NCBI GenBank assembly: GCA_013399115.1
Contig: VXAA01003938.1
Location: 1,041,066 to 1,105,065 of the forward strand
Reading direction: 5' to 3'
DNA: 64,000 bases
Origin: Anseranas semipalmata
Lineage: Eukaryota; Chordata; Aves; Anseriformes; Anseranatidae
A model generated the notes under the pieces. It made no database searches, was not told the DNA's origin, and worked only from the letters and a program-made list of their open reading frames with translations. The translations under genes and the position numbers were made by a program. Below are positions 1-13,283 of this stretch, in pieces (position 1 is the first letter of the stretch; each line of letters starts with the position of its first letter).

Positions 1-3000
1 TGGGCTCCCAGCTGCCTTTACTCCATTTTCATTAAAAAGCTGTCCTGCACTGTCATATACAAACAGAGAATGAGAGATAAACCGCGCTTTGGAGTTTTAA
101 AGCAAATGATCAGCTGAGGTGGACAGGAGCTATAAGCACATGGAGGCAAAGTACCAGGAAGGCTGTAAGATATGGTGAGATGTGAAACCTGCATTCTGCC
201 TTTGCTAGAGAGAAAGGTTGGCTCCCACGAAGCCAGAGGAGTCTTATCAGAGTAATCACATACAGCCGTGTTTTCTCAAAGTAGTGTGCTAAAAACGTGC
301 AAAAGCAAGCCCTGAAGCCTGCCGCAGAGATATCAATGAGCAGACACTTAAAAAGGCTGGGCGCTTGTTAATGTTTAACAAGCGAGTCCTCATCTGACTC
401 TGTGGTGTTGATCTTTATTTATCTAATCTCTAAATTCACCAAGGGAAAAAGAATTCTTTCTATTAGCCTATGATAAATAAGTAAGGAGGAAGACCTGGAA
501 GAGTCTTGCTGAATTTATTCTGTTTAATAATAATGGAGCCTGTTCTACACAGCCTTCCATTTATGAGATGAAGCAATATTTCACAGTGGTTTAAGCAAAT
601 CCTCTTACCTCAAACACGATGGTGAAAGAGGTAAAATTTGTCTATCATGGGGTTTGCAACTGGATTTGAGAACTGTCTTCACATTACTGCTTCTGCCAGA
701 CTCTTTTATGGTAGAAGCTGGGAACAAGCCATTTTGAACCAGAGCTAGTTAATTTTAGCCAGGGACTCACAGTTCAAATCTAAGGACAAACCGTGCCTTA
801 ATGGAATATTTTTGTGGGAAATTTGTAGCTTTTCTAGCTACTTTTTAGTAATCAGGCTTCTGTCCTAATCCATGGAAAATACAGACACCCCTTTTACTGA
901 AAGTAATTTCTGTGGAATTGTACTAGTTTGCTCTGCCATTTTAGGCAGCACAGCAAAAATACTGCCCATGTGGGATGATACGATAATTCTGGCGGACCAA
1001 CGAGTTTCTTCCGAACCCAATTAGAAAAAAGTTTCAACCAGGTCTACTAGAGTAGGATCCAAAATGCTGTATCCAGGTCTGAAATCTCCCATGGGTTCAG
1101 ATTTGGGGTCTGTTTGAAGCCTCGCTTTTACAGCCCACTCAGGTAGGATGAGTGCCACAGCTGTTCGTAGCCAAGTTTCATAAAACCCATGTCAAAAGCT
1201 AGAGATGAGGCCACCAGCTTCCTACAAACTGTCTTGCTTGGAAGCAGTCTGTGCTGCAGGACATGATCCCCTAAAAGCAGGATGGCAAAATCTGATCCCA
1301 GGCAGAGGGAGGATCCCCTGTTCCTGATATCTGCCTTAACAGGGGTTTATAAAAGCCATTACACTTAATGAAGCTGGGACTGCTATTTTCAGGCTACAGC
1401 ACTAGGAATTCTGGTAGGTTTATTTAATATAGAGCAGTCATTTCCTCTAAGAGTCCATGCATGGTTTTACAATCTGACTGCCCATCCATACCTCAGCTAA
1501 CTGTTTTTGGGGGGGGGTTCAGGCTTTCATCTTTTCTAGTTGTCATGGTGATAGTAATACAAACACCTCCGAAGGATGAGCTACTTCCCTTGGAAGAAGA
1601 ATGTCTTACTGTACACACAAGGACTGCAGAAATCTTTAATGTAATTTTGACCACATGGTAAGCTAGTTTGGTGCGTCATAAAGCAGAAAACACCATCTGG
1701 GGCCATGGTCATGCTAGCTCCATCAAGGGAACCTTTTATTTTATTCTCTTCCATTCTGAAGACCACGTTTTGTTTCTCACTCAAGACAAATCAGGGGTAT
1801 AACTTATGAAGAGTATTTTGCAATCTAAATAGCTATTTATACATTAAGTAAGTGGAATATTTGCTGCCAAAAGAAGTTTCTTCTCAGATTCAGATGTAAA
1901 CCATGTTCATTATGTGCTTCCAGAAAAGCCTTCCAATCCTTTATCCTCCTGCTTATACTGTTTTCCACGTAGGAGGTTGAGCAAAACATCTCAGCCTCTC
2001 CATAGAGGACTGATAGCTGTTAGCACACACTATGAATGCAATTCCATATCTGATGAAACTGGGAGAGACTGTGTGAATAACTTGTTCAAAGTGTATGTAG
2101 GAGATGATTGCCAAAGCCCAGAGACAGCCCCGGCACAGCTGGGTGATACCTGACCCATACTCAACACTCTAATAGCAAGTACATAATACAAAATGTTGGT
2201 CTCCAAAGCAGCTCTAACATGATCAAAAAAGATCTTGCCATGTCCCTGGCTGGGAATAGCATACCAATACTGGATGCTGGAGGATATGCAGCAACCTTCT
2301 TGCCCCTGGAGTCTTTGCAGGGTAAAAAAATCTCAAACTTTGCTTAGGTGGGGGGTTCTTCTAGAGCTTTTGTGTTACTTTCCCTAGGAAGGAATCACTG
2401 GACTATAGGCGTACCTGGAAAAAAAAAAATGTTCACTGGAAATCAATATTCAGAATGGAGTCAAGAGAAAAGTCCTTGTAATATGAAGACAGGCAGCCTT
2501 CTGCAGTAATTTAGAGTCAAGCTGAGGATGCTATAATTGTCTTACTCAGCATGCAAAGAGTTAAAGCAATATGCTTTCAAATGTCCCCGGCTGCAGTCTC
2601 ACCTCCTCCCACTGGGTCCCTGCCCTATATTCTGGCACTGCAACTGGTGATGGAAGAGTCTGAAGGAAAACAGAAAGAGCAATATTATCAGCATTCGGAA
2701 AATATAAGAATAAACTTTGCTCCCTGAGGGAATGGCTTGAGTGACACAATGGAAAAAAGCCTGGGGACATGTCTTCCTGCACCCTCTGCCTCCATTGCCA
2801 GTGCAAAGGCCCCTGGGCTTCCAATTGAATTAAGTCTGCATTGTGTATTGCACAAGCAGGGCATGTCTTGGTAAGATACTCTTGAATAGTTCTTAACCAT
2901 GAATATGTGCCGAATCTATCTGATGTTGTTCAGTCATAAGGAATGAAGTTCACCCTGTGCCCAGTTTAGCAGCAAATATTCTTCATTTACCTTTGTAGTT

Positions 3001-4914
3001 TTGAGATTTATAATTTTACAATAAATTCTAATATATATATATATATATCTAATAAGTGAAATATTTTATTTTATATCAGCTCCAAGAAAAAAAAACTGAA
3101 ACAACAGTATTGGATATACGCACATAGAAACATAGACCATATATTACTAGTATATTTACAATCTGTATTACTTTAAGGCAAATATATATAGTAAGACTGA
3201 ACAGAAAAGGTAAAGTAGAATGACTGCAAATGCTACTCAAAGGTTTAGAATATTTTGAAAGTAACTCTAAAGGTATCTCCAAGAAGATTTCGGTTTGGCA
3301 TTGAAGTATTTGTAAATTTTCCTATATATTTGTGAAAACAGCAGTTAGAAGGTGGCTTTTTTAAACTTACTTGGCAAAAGTTTTAATAGCAACAGCTGTC
3401 TAAACATGCTACAGGACTTCTCTACACAAAAATACAACATCTACTGAATTTTTGGATTGGGATTTTATTTACAAGCAAATCCTGTTGCTGTTGCACTGCC
3501 TTCACATACTGCATTTTACAGAGAGTTAGACTTTTTATTTCAAACAGCCTTTGGGGTTTCTGTGAGGGAGAATGGCAAGACTGAAACAGAGAAGAGAAAA
3601 AACCATGTGCCGGTGCTCAAAGTTACAGATCTTGTAGTAACCACGAGTTCACTGCTTTGTAAAGGTATACAACAAAACTGATGTGGAGGGTGTAGAGTAG
3701 TTCAGGGCAGAGGAATAACTCTGATTTTGTATGCATGCAAACATTTGAGAGCTGTGTTACAGCAGCACCACTGTTGACTGCCCCCAGTCTAACCAAAGGC
3801 CACCTTCACCCTCAGTCCCTACCCAGTGCTCCCCATCAGCTCTCATGGCACCAAACCCAGAAAGCAGCAGCTCGAGTCACAGGGCCACGTTTCCCCTTCT
3901 CCAGCCAGCTCTCCTCTGCCACGCATGAGCAGTAATTTGGGGGAGATGAGAGGGGCCAGGACATATCTCTTGGACTACATCCTTCACACTGCTGCTGGGA
4001 CATAGTGAATCAAGTGAGACTGTCACACACTGAAAAGTACTGGAGTACCTACACTGGCTGGAAAGGGGTCCAGGCTGTTCTGAGAAATTAAGTCTGGGAA
4101 TCAGCTAGTTTTAACACACAGAGCTGATTAGAAATAATTCCCTGATATTCACGTGTGCGTCTCTTACACAAATGCTGGCTTTGACAGAATTTTGTTCAGA
4201 CCTATAACTTTCTTCTCACTAAGATGCCTGAACGTGATGGGAGCATTTTGCTAACACCAGGCATACAACATATAAGCACTATGCAAAAATCCCTATGACC
4301 ACTCTGCTGTAGTTATTGGCTCCCCTAATTCTTACAACCTATTTGCTATCCAGCCATACCATACAACTTCTCTGCTGCCATATCCCAGGCACTCAATGTT
4401 TGCCATACTCAGGAATCTTCCAGAGCTGAGCAGGGCTGCAGATGGTACCTACAGCTAGGTGGCTACTGCAGGAGTTGTACGGATCTGCTGTATGGAAAGG
4501 GACAGAGTGGATCAGAGACTGTGTGCTTTCACAGATAGGTTCCCATGATGTGACCCTTTCACAGCACCACTGCAGTGATCTCTCCCTCATGAGCAGCCCT
4601 TGTGTCTCCCAGCTGGAAATGCTCTGTCTCCCACAGCCTCTTGTACAATGGTCTGGGGAATCACCCAAGGCCTCTTCTTAGGAGGGCTGGCTGCTGTAGA
4701 GCTGCTTCTGTGCATGCAGAGAGCCCATGCCCAGGCATCTGCCCGGAGATTCATGGAGTGAGATGAGGTTTGAAAGAGACTCTGGTTCTTGGAGAAATGT
4801 AATAGGACAACAACCATCCTATTCCCCCATTTTCTGACAGTCTCCACTGAATCAGCGAGATCATAACCAACTATTAAGATAATCACTAAGAATATAAATG
4901 CCTTAGGAATAACT
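1..4914. other. Noncoding single-copy DNA, no gene seen
   Basis: No ORF here exceeds about 90 codons except one that reads through the neighbouring poly-A tract, and none shows a known domain. The stretch around 2990-3350 is clearly AT-rich and includes a short AT dinucleotide run. I see no CR1 or other interspersed repeat and no CpG cluster. It could be intergenic or intronic. Confidence 0.7.
3030..3048. repeat. (AT)n microsatellite
   Basis: About nine uninterrupted AT units within an AT-rich stretch. Likely length-polymorphic. Confidence 0.9.
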
Positions 4915-4947
4915 GAAAAAAAAAAAAGAGAGAGGGAAAAAAAAAAT

Positions 4948-4985
<38 letters not shown>
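4915..4985. repeat. A-rich tract ending in a 35-base A run
   Basis: Several A runs separated by a short GA-repeat end in an uninterrupted run of 35 A at 4951-4985. The upstream sequence does not resemble a processed gene copy and I see no target-site duplication, so I read it as low-complexity DNA rather than a retrogene tail. On the minus strand it creates an artificial Phe-rich ORF. Confidence 0.9.
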
Positions 4986-4986
<1 letters not shown>

Positions 4987-7200
4987 AGGAAGAGAACAAA
5001 GCAGTGAACTCTGGAAAGAGAAGATGAAACTAGTGAGCCAGAGTCATGCAAACCTCAGCATTAGTCAGTCTGTTGCTGAGAAACTGAGAATACGTCTGGT
5101 CTAACTCCCACTAGGCATGGGTGGTGGGTTTCACAGGAGGAATGAAAGCGCAGTGAGAAGCAGCATCACGTTTAAAAGTGAATTTTCAGATGGCATTAAA
5201 AAGAAGGCCTTGAATTGTCTCCCAAAATTTTGCCCCTCCCCCCCATATCCTACACTGTTATCTAAGGTTTTTCTTATTTGAAAACAAGAGATGTCTATGG
5301 ACCATTAAGTAGTCAGCTTGGTGGCATTTGAGCATGGACTAAATGTGAGCCTTTACATACTTTTCTTATCCACAGAGCTGAGATTTGGCACTTTTAAGGA
5401 AAGAGGAAAATTTATGGATTAGACATCCATGCACGTTCCCACTCGGGTAGCCCCATGTTCCCTCCCAGCCGTGTCTTGGCTCAGACACCTTGGAGAACAG
5501 TATCAAGGTAACCATGGTGACAAGGGCCTTAAAATGGCTGTAGTCATGATCATTTAAAACAAATAACTGCGTAAGTCTGGCCTAATCCTAATGTAATCCT
5601 CGCAAGTCTGGCAACCTAAAAATAGAAAGGCAAAAAAAAAAAAAAAAGAACAACAACAACAAAAAAGCCATCCACCTACTCAGAATTAATTCTGCCTCAA
5701 ACAGCGGAGAATTTGTGCTTTGCAGCTAAATCTAAATTCTGCTTCTCCATGAGACAGGCCCTTTGTGTCACAAGTTCATTGTTATATTTTTAGACCCAGA
5801 CGCTGAAAGGTGGGGCCCAAATATAAACCTCATTGTACTTTGGCAGCAAACAGGAACCAAATGATACCTTGCAGAGGTCAAGCTCAATTCGAATTCTCTG
5901 GAAGGTTGGAGGGTTTTTTTTGTTTGTTTGTTATGTTTTTCCCAGACACCATAGTTTTATCATTAGCTTCCTTCACAGGAAGTTTTTAATAGCTCTTCAT
6001 GTGGCTCTTATGCTTGCCACAGTGTTCAGGGATTCAAAGGCTTTAAGTGACTTTCTGGAAGACCATCAAGATGGGATTAAATAACCACTCTGCTATTTTA
6101 ACCTGGGTCTTCTCCTTTTGCAAGCCCAAAGTCATCCTTTGTGGGTCAAGACGTCAATATCCATGGCTGCACTTTGCCTTTGAGAGAGATGCTTGCACAC
6201 TTGTCAGAAGTTGCAGTAATGAATAAGCCAGAGTTGTACAATACAGAGACAAATAGAAGCAATCATGCGAGGTCTGTGTCAGGAGTTTGTGTGCAGGACC
6301 AGCTACTCCCTACCAAATTCTGGGAGTACAGCCATGTCTCTGGCTATCTAAGGAGCTGCACTGGTGAGGGGATACTGAGAAAGGAGTGCGTTCTCCTGTG
6401 CTTCTAGGGTCCCACCGTGCTCTCCCCATGAGCATAGATCAATGTTGTCATGCACATTGTTTTCAGTGTCTGAAGTAGGATCTGAGATGTGGCAGGGCAT
6501 TCCCAAGGTCGTCCTTGATCAGCAGCAGGACACAGAAGGGAATCCCACATCATTGCTTCCAAACCGACCTCAGCCCCACCAGCTGGGGAGGGAGCACCAA
6601 CATTTTCACTGCATATTTGGTCTCCCCCACAGGTTTGAACTGAAGAGAGACACTCAGAGTAATGGAAGCAACACCAGGGCTGTAATGGAGGAATGAGGAG
6701 GCTGGGAAAATCTTACCTGGCTTCCCACAACCGCTAGGTACTCCTTGCAAAGTGCTGATGGAAAAATTCTGGTACTCCTGTGTTGAGGTAGAGAGCAGGA
6801 TGCGGCAGCACTCAGGTGCAAAGGGAAGCCTCACTTTCTATTTCCACCAGGATATGGGAAACACAGCTTACTTTTAGCCTTTTTTTTTTTTTTTCTGCAT
6901 AAATTTGTGAGAGAAGCAGCAAAAGGGGGCTGAGAAAAGCAAAGCTGATTTCAAAGATATGCTTATAAATCTCTAATGTAGTATTTTAATATCTTTTAAG
7001 GTAATCATCCTCTTTCTACCTCCCAGGTCTGTTTATATATTCCTTATGTCCTGAGTGTACAAGAAGAACTTCAACTTCCCATGTGTGAAAAACAGCCATC
7101 ATAGTGAGGTGTTGATGTTTGGAGCGCTACCTGCTACTATAATAGAAATGATTAATAGTGATAGATCTTTTTCTACACCCACACAGACAACAGCATCTCT
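4986..7200. other. Noncoding DNA, no gene seen
   Basis: No recognisable exon or repeat family. It holds two short homopolymers, a 16-base A run near 5632 and a 15-base T run near 6880. CpG is depleted, as is usual for bulk vertebrate DNA (I count four in 6541-7200). Confidence 0.65.
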
Positions 7201-7770
7201 CCTGGGAGAGCTGACAATCTAATTGTGGCAGAATGCAGGGACGCCTGAAGTGCATTTCATTAGTTATCGACTGGGGCATTCTGTCTCGTCCTTTAAAAAA
7301 AAAACACAACTCATACACACAGAAAAACCACCTGACAGGAAAAAGGAAAAGCGTGTGCAGTACTTTTTAAAAATCAGCACAGGCATAATTAAAGATAACA
7401 ATGCAGCAGCAAATCAGTGCAACCCATCGGCATTTTCTTGTTTCACCGCACACGACAACATATTTGCCCCAAGAGACATTTTTGGAGGTGCAAAAGTTCA
7501 CCTGCAGCCTGTTAATTCACGTTGGGACGGGACTGCGATCACTTAATGGACTCTTCTTGTGCTGGCTGCTATGGTAACTGCTGCATCACGCTCTCCATAG
7601 GCTTGTTTTCGGAGGAGAGCGTAAACTGTGAGAGCAAATCTCAGATGGGTTTGTTACTGGAATCAAAATCCCAGGGCGGATTTGCAATTCTACACATGGT
7701 CTTGGCCCACTGAGCGCTCCTTTTATGGGCATGTTTGCTCATCTGGCTTAATTTTAAACGCAGTCCTTAA
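7201..7770. promoter_or_regulatory. Candidate conserved noncoding element (CpG-retaining block)
   Basis: By hand count this block keeps about 16 CpG dinucleotides in 570 bases, against about 4 in the 660 bases before it and about 2 in the 570 bases after it, although its overall GC is not high. It also has several TAAT/ATTA homeodomain-type cores and CACCTG/CACCTGC E-box-like words near 7329 and 7499. No long ORF or repeat explains it. CpG retention in AT-rich vertebrate DNA can mark a hypomethylated enhancer or a conserved element. That reading is inference, since conservation cannot be measured from one sequence. Confidence 0.3.
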
Positions 7771-8467
7771 GCATTGTGTGCTCAAAAACACTTCTCAGAA
7801 TTGAAGTCTTCTGGGTTTGGGCTGGGTTGGAGGCACATGTAGAAAGCTTAAAAAAAAAAAAAAAAAGCACAGAAAAAACACGAAAGGATGAGATTAATAG
7901 AATGGAGATCAGGTTAAATCATTCAGCCCATCTGGCATAGTCATCAAGCTCAAAGGCTGCAGAAGCAAAGCCCTCTTCAGAAATGAGGAAAGAAATGTCC
8001 TCAAGAGCTGGGAAGAGGAGATACCAAGTCTTAACCAAGTGTACCCAAAGCAGTGGTAAATACCCAAGTCTGCAGACACTCTGGAGCAACAACACAGAGA
8101 CCTGGGAGTGGAGATTTCTCATCCATCTCCTTGGTGTGAGCACTACCATGAAAAGGGACATTTGCCATCTCCTGTCCCATCTGCAGAGAGGGGCAAGGCA
8201 TCAGGTGCTGGGGCAGGATGGAGGATCTCTGTGAGTGGGAAGAGGGAAAGTGTTGGGGGAAAGAAAGGGAAAAAGGCAACAGCGAAAGGGACATGAGAAA
8301 AAGAAGAGGCAGAGAAGTGAAGGTGGATGTCAGTGACCTGCTGGGAGCTGGCAAATGTGTTCCTGCAAAAAGATGGGTGAGCCTGGGCTGAGGTCAGGCA
8401 GTGGCAGACAAGCAGGATAGGGTTAATAGCAGAGGATGTAGGTTCATGTCTGGGCAGGAAGCAGACT
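7771..8467. other. Noncoding DNA with short A run, no gene seen
   Basis: Contains an A run of about 18 near 7849 and a purine-rich stretch near 8170-8330. The small ORFs on both strands show no known motif. It borders the 3' end of the old CR1 that follows. Confidence 0.6.
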
Positions 8468-9275
8468 TGAGAGCTGGAAGGGGCCTCAAGAAATGAAGAA
8501 GGCTATTCCTCAGCCTACAGCAGGACCCTCCCTGTCAGGGTCATTTCTTATAGATACATGCCTGACCTGTTCTTAAAGATCTCCAGCGGCAGATGCTCCT
8601 GGAGCTTCCCAGACTCAGGGGTTCATCATGTTTTTCTCAGAGTTGGTGTTGAACATCCCCTTTCTTTCTCAAATGCATGAGGAGAACAGATTGATTATAT
8701 CTTCTCAGCAGTGTTTGAAGACTATTTAGTCTATTCCCCTGGGTTCTTCTCTAGGATTTCTTAAAATATAATGCCCAAGTATTCCAGCTGATGCTTTAGC
8801 AATGAGCTTTGAAAGGATTATTTAATGTACCTTGCAAGCTATGTTCCTCTCAGGATATCTCAATATGATGCCAGCCTTTTTTGCAGCAACATAACCTTCT
8901 TGACTGATGCTCAGCTTGTAATCCACCATTACCCTCACATCTTCCTCTCCAGAACTGCTACCAACTAGATTTCCCACATTTAGCCAGGGGAGTTATATGA
9001 CCATAGAGTCATATACTTGTTTATTCCTGCCTGAGTATTGTACCTTCTGTACCTGCTGAATGCCATTTGGATTTTTCCTTTCAGACCAGTCTTTAAGGTC
9101 ATTTTGAATTTTAACCCTTTCCTTCAAAATATTTGCCACCACTTTGATCTCCAAAGTTAATGTCTGTCCTTTCTAGTACCTCATCTATTTTATTAACGAA
9201 GGTACTCAATAGATGTTATTCAGGACAGACCCTTGCAAAGACCTATTCAATCCGTCCATTTTAACATGGATCTAG
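8468..9275 (-). mobile_element. Ancient CR1 LINE, 3' portion, strongly degraded
   Basis: Read on the plus strand, this matches the reverse complement of the older amniote CR1 lineage. The 3' end begins near 8470 (GAGCTGGAAGGGGCCTC). The segment 8560-8610 follows the family phrase meaning 'CTGTTCTTAAAGATCTCCAG'. The 8880-8990 segment corresponds to the family's stretch encoding the ORF2 C-terminal region, and 9085-9235 continues into the reverse transcriptase tail. All frames are broken by stops and indels, so nothing is translated. Divergence is far higher than in the CR1 copies at 25878 or 44741, implying an old insertion. The family call rests on remembered consensus, and both boundaries are approximate. 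Confidence 0.75.
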
Positions 9276-12200
9276 GGATGATTTCATTCTGGAAAAAGGC
9301 AGAAGAGATACAGAATGAAGAAGAAAATGGGAGTAGGCCAGTTAGAGTAAAAAATCTCTTGGACGGGGTGGAGGTGCTGTGGTAGATTTAAATAGGTAGG
9401 GAAATGGAGTGTAGTGGCATACTATTGCTTTAGGCCATGAAGTAAGAGACAGAAGTGAGTCAAAGGACAAAAAGAAGCAGCATGAAAATCAGGGGAGCCC
9501 TAATTGAACTGACGGGTTCCCAAAGCATTTGATAAAATCAGTGAATCAAATCAATTATTAAAAAAAAAAATCAATTAAAAAAAATCAATACAACCATCAA
9601 CAAACTGTAGAACCTATGTGTGGTGCCTGTTAGACCAATCAAAAGGAAAACCACATCTAGGAAGAGGCAGACAAGCAATGATTTGCCAGTCAGCAAAGCC
9701 ACCACCAAAGCAGAGATCTGGCAAGAGTAAGAGTGCTGGGGAAGAGGTTCATGCAGCACCAGCTTGTGCAGTTCCCCAGTGCCTCCATCTGCAAACCACT
9801 CCAGTTACGTCCATGGGACAAGCACAGGGAGCAGGCAGCATTGTATGAGTAAGTATCCAGTGGAGCTGAGAGCAGGAGAGGGAATGACTGAATGTCATCT
9901 GATATCAGCCGTCAGCAGGAAATGCTGGAAGGCAGCTTTTTTCCTTGCTGCTGCATCTCTGCAACCTGCCATGTGTGAAAGTAGGGCTTTCAAAAGGGGA
10001 TCAGTGAGCAAAGCCCCAAGGAAGACAATCAATCAAGAGATAGGGTGGTGTGCCTCACAAGCTGTCCTCCTCTGCTGCCCCTTTCCCAGCAGAGGATGTC
10101 AGCTCCTGGGTCTGCCTGGGGTTTGGCCTTACCTAAGCCAGATGGCAGCCTGGACATTCTGCCTGTCCCCATCACATGGTGTGAGCTATTTAGTCTTTCC
10201 ACCCTCTGCCCTGTGTGATGACTTCTGAGGTGGCGAGAGCTGCCCCGTGTGGGCGGAAGGGCTGGAGGGCAGGAAGGGCTGGACCACCACAAAGAGGTCT
10301 TCCTTGGCTGCGTCACCACCTCTGTCACCGGGAGGGCATAATGACAGGTCACCAGGCAGGCATTAAGGTCATGGGTGGGGAAATGACCATCCCAGCGTCA
10401 CCAGTAGCATGCACCTGCTCCTGACTGTCCCAAAATGTGTGATAAATCAGCAAGGACAGACCTCGGCCCCTTGGGCTTGGCCCCGTGCCACTGTCACTGA
10501 TGGCAATTCACATGCTGAGCTCCTCTTGCTCACCATTCACATGGGATGTGTTCTGACACACACTACCCAAAATAAAAATTCCTTTCAAACAACATGGTTG
10601 TCTCTAGAGTTGTGTTTGGGCCTCAGTCAGCTCCTGAGACACCAGAGGCACCCTCCTTCGAGGCAAGGAGGAACTCTTCCTTGGTCAACAAGCATTGCCA
10701 GCCTCCTGGGAAGCTTGCAGCCATACAAAGTAGGCAAGCTGTGATAGCACTCTCTTCCCATATATTTTGCCCAGATTGACAGTTCTTCCCAGTTGCCACT
10801 GGTGATGGTTTAGCAACCATGTCATCCCTCCATGGAAGCTCTTCTGCTTGGCCACAGCAGGAGATGTGCCTGAGCCCTGGTCTGTGGGAGCTTGAGGGTG
10901 TGAAAGGAGGTACACAGGGGTGAGTAACATGAAAATGATGCTGAGCAGGCATCTTCTGTGGTCATGAAAGATATCACGCCAGTGTGGCAGTCCCTTAGGG
11001 ACTCTGCTGCTTTATATCCTTCCAGATGAACATGCAGACAGGGACCCCCCTCACCTTGGATTTAGCTGGCAAATGCCCACCAGTGATTATGGTCAAAAGA
11101 AATCCCATACCTGTGTTTTCAGAGACCCCAAACTTTCTATCATCCACTGTCCTCCAAAATAAAGGTCATATGTAATAACACAAACAAGGGCTAGGCTTTA
11201 TCACTCTGTGCTTTATGCTTTACCTCAATGTACCAAAAAGAAAGAGACAAATTAGCTTGAAGCATCCATTTTTCAAGATACCTGGGCACTGTTTTCTGCC
11301 AGAGAAATATAAGCCTGAAACCGTCTGTTATTTCCTGTGAAATATCTCCCCTGTCTGACAGGGCTGACTGCTGCACTTCTTACTTCCTTTACACAAGCAG
11401 AGAAAAAAAAAGGCAGCTCATGGCCACCCGTACTTTTAACTCTGTTTACTGATCTCTACAGCTTCCTCACGAGACCCTGCCAAAAAGGCAGTTTAGCTGA
11501 CTATGGGCTGTTCTCATTAATCCCCCTTAGCTAAACAAGATGCAGGATGGAAAACTGCAAAGCAAGAAAGCCAGCAAATTGCATCGAAGCAGTGTTTTAG
11601 GAAATCTTAGCAAAACACTTTTTGCATCACGCCCCTGTTGATGAGCAGTTGTTTCTAACGAGTTGCTTTTTACCAGTCTAAAGCACACGGATATTTGTAT
11701 GCATGTAAGGCCATTTGTAAAGTTTCTGGAAGGGCACTTCCTTCCTCCCATGCTCCCACGGCTTTTTGATGTCTTCATTGCATTCAAAACATCATTAGCT
11801 AGCTGACCAAGGGTGCTGACCCTTCTTGTTTCCACCTTATTTACATTGTTTGCATTTCAGAGGAGCTAATAAAAGGCAACAGTGGCAATGCTTTAAGCAG
11901 GAGTGAAGCTATGACACTGCTACTGCACTTATCAGTTCACCATGGGGCCTGCTCCTGCATTCAAAAGCACAGCAAGAGGAATGAGAGGCCCCTTTTCCCT
12001 CTCCTTTCCCCTTAGCCAGCACTACTGCTGGGGAAACCTTCATCTTGGTCGTTTGGGTGGCTGATTCATCTACCTATTTGCATAGCCTATGGGTGAGATG
12101 ACACAGGAGGAAGCAGGCAGTGGCTGTTAAAGACAGCCAGGAGATGAGGCTGTGCTTCTGCCCTGTGGGAGGTAGAGGAGGATGGAGACCCCTTGGTGGG

Positions 12201-12310
12201 TACCTCCAACAGGGCTGTGCCCTGCTGACTCTCAAGGGAAGGGAGACTTTTGCCTCTGAGGTGGGGCGACAGCAAAGCATGAGGGGCACAAGCCAGGGTC
12301 TGGCTACACT
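9276..12310. other. Noncoding DNA, no gene seen
   Basis: No known repeat or exon. The 9560-9600 portion holds short A runs. 9700-10950 is somewhat more GC-rich and full of short overlapping ORFs on both strands (up to 154 codons) without any family motif, as expected from low stop-codon density. A strong-looking splice donor word (GTAAGTAT) sits at 9849 but has no convincing acceptor upstream. Confidence 0.6.
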
Positions 12311-12593
12311 TCATAGGATCACAGAATAGCTGAGGTCAACAAGGACCTCTACTCAGAGCAGGGTAACCTACAGCAGGTTGCTCAGGGCCATGTCTAATTG
12401 GGTTTTGAATGCTTCCAAGGCTGGAGATACCATAACCTCTCTGGGAAACCTGNTTCTTCTTAACTCCCCCCATCAGGTATTTATCCACGTGGATAAGATC
12501 CCCTTGAGCCTTCTCCTCTCCAGGCTGAGCAGTCCCAGCTCAGTCACTCCTTTTATGAGAGATGTTCCAGTCCCTTCATCATCTTCATTGCCC
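12311..12593 (-). mobile_element. CR1 LINE 3' end, internally deleted
   Basis: On the plus strand this starts with the typical CR1 3' terminus (ATCACAGAATAGCTGAGG near 12318). It continues through the segment that reads 'AGAGCAGGGTAACCTACAGC' and the 'CCTCTCTGGGAAACCTG' block. It then jumps at the ambiguous base 12453 to a block about 150-180 bases further along the family consensus ('AGGTATTTATCCAC', 'CCTTCTCCTCTCCAGGCTGA'). The family identity is clear, but the stretch that normally lies between these blocks is missing. Only the 3' untranslated part and the last codons of ORF2 remain, so it cannot be active. Confidence 0.9.
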
Positions 12594-13283
12594 ATCATTG
12601 CTAACGAGGCAGCTGGTGACTGGCATGTCAGAGCTCTCTGTATTCTACCTTCTGATCAGCTCCTGTTTTGCCATAACTGCTCTGTCAGGCTGGAGGAGCC
12701 CAGCTGAAAATTGCTCATATGTTGATATCTGTTTGAAAGAGCTCCCAGCCCATGCACATGATGCTTTCCTGACAGCATGCCAGAGATGGATCATTCGACT
12801 TGCTTTTTGTTTTCTTTTCTCTGCCAAACTCACAGACTCAGCAGTCACAGAAATATAACCTCTGAGGTATGAAGCTGGTTCTTCAGTAAAGACACAGAAA
12901 TCAGTGCTCATTTCTTTATTCTTGTTTTGGCAAGTGACGTTACACTTTGCTCAGATCCTCTACTACCTATCTCCACTGGCAGTATAGCAAGCTGGGAGCT
13001 GGCTCCCTACATGCTCAGAAACTCATTCCTCTTTTGTGCTTAAGCATTGCAATCACTGAGGCATCTAAGTCAGGCAGTTCTTGTAGATGGCTTGGAAACA
13101 AGTGGTCAAACTTTCTGTGCTTCATTTCAGCACAGGTAACAATGCTTCTTTCTCCTTTATCTTTCTTGCTTTTTTTTAAGTTGTGGTTTCTGCAGAGCTT
13201 CTGTCTTCTACTCAGTGTTAGCTTAATACAATAAATAAATCTGTGATGATATGATAGTATGGGATAGATATGATATATTATAA

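Noticed and set aside
4951..4985. Poly-A tail of a processed pseudogene or SINE
   Set aside because: No gene-like or SINE-like body upstream and no visible target-site duplication. The same holds for the A runs at 32949 and 33347.
4587..5051. Minus-strand 154-codon ORF with a long Phe stretch resembling a membrane segment
   Set aside because: The hydrophobic part is the translated 35-base A run on the opposite strand.
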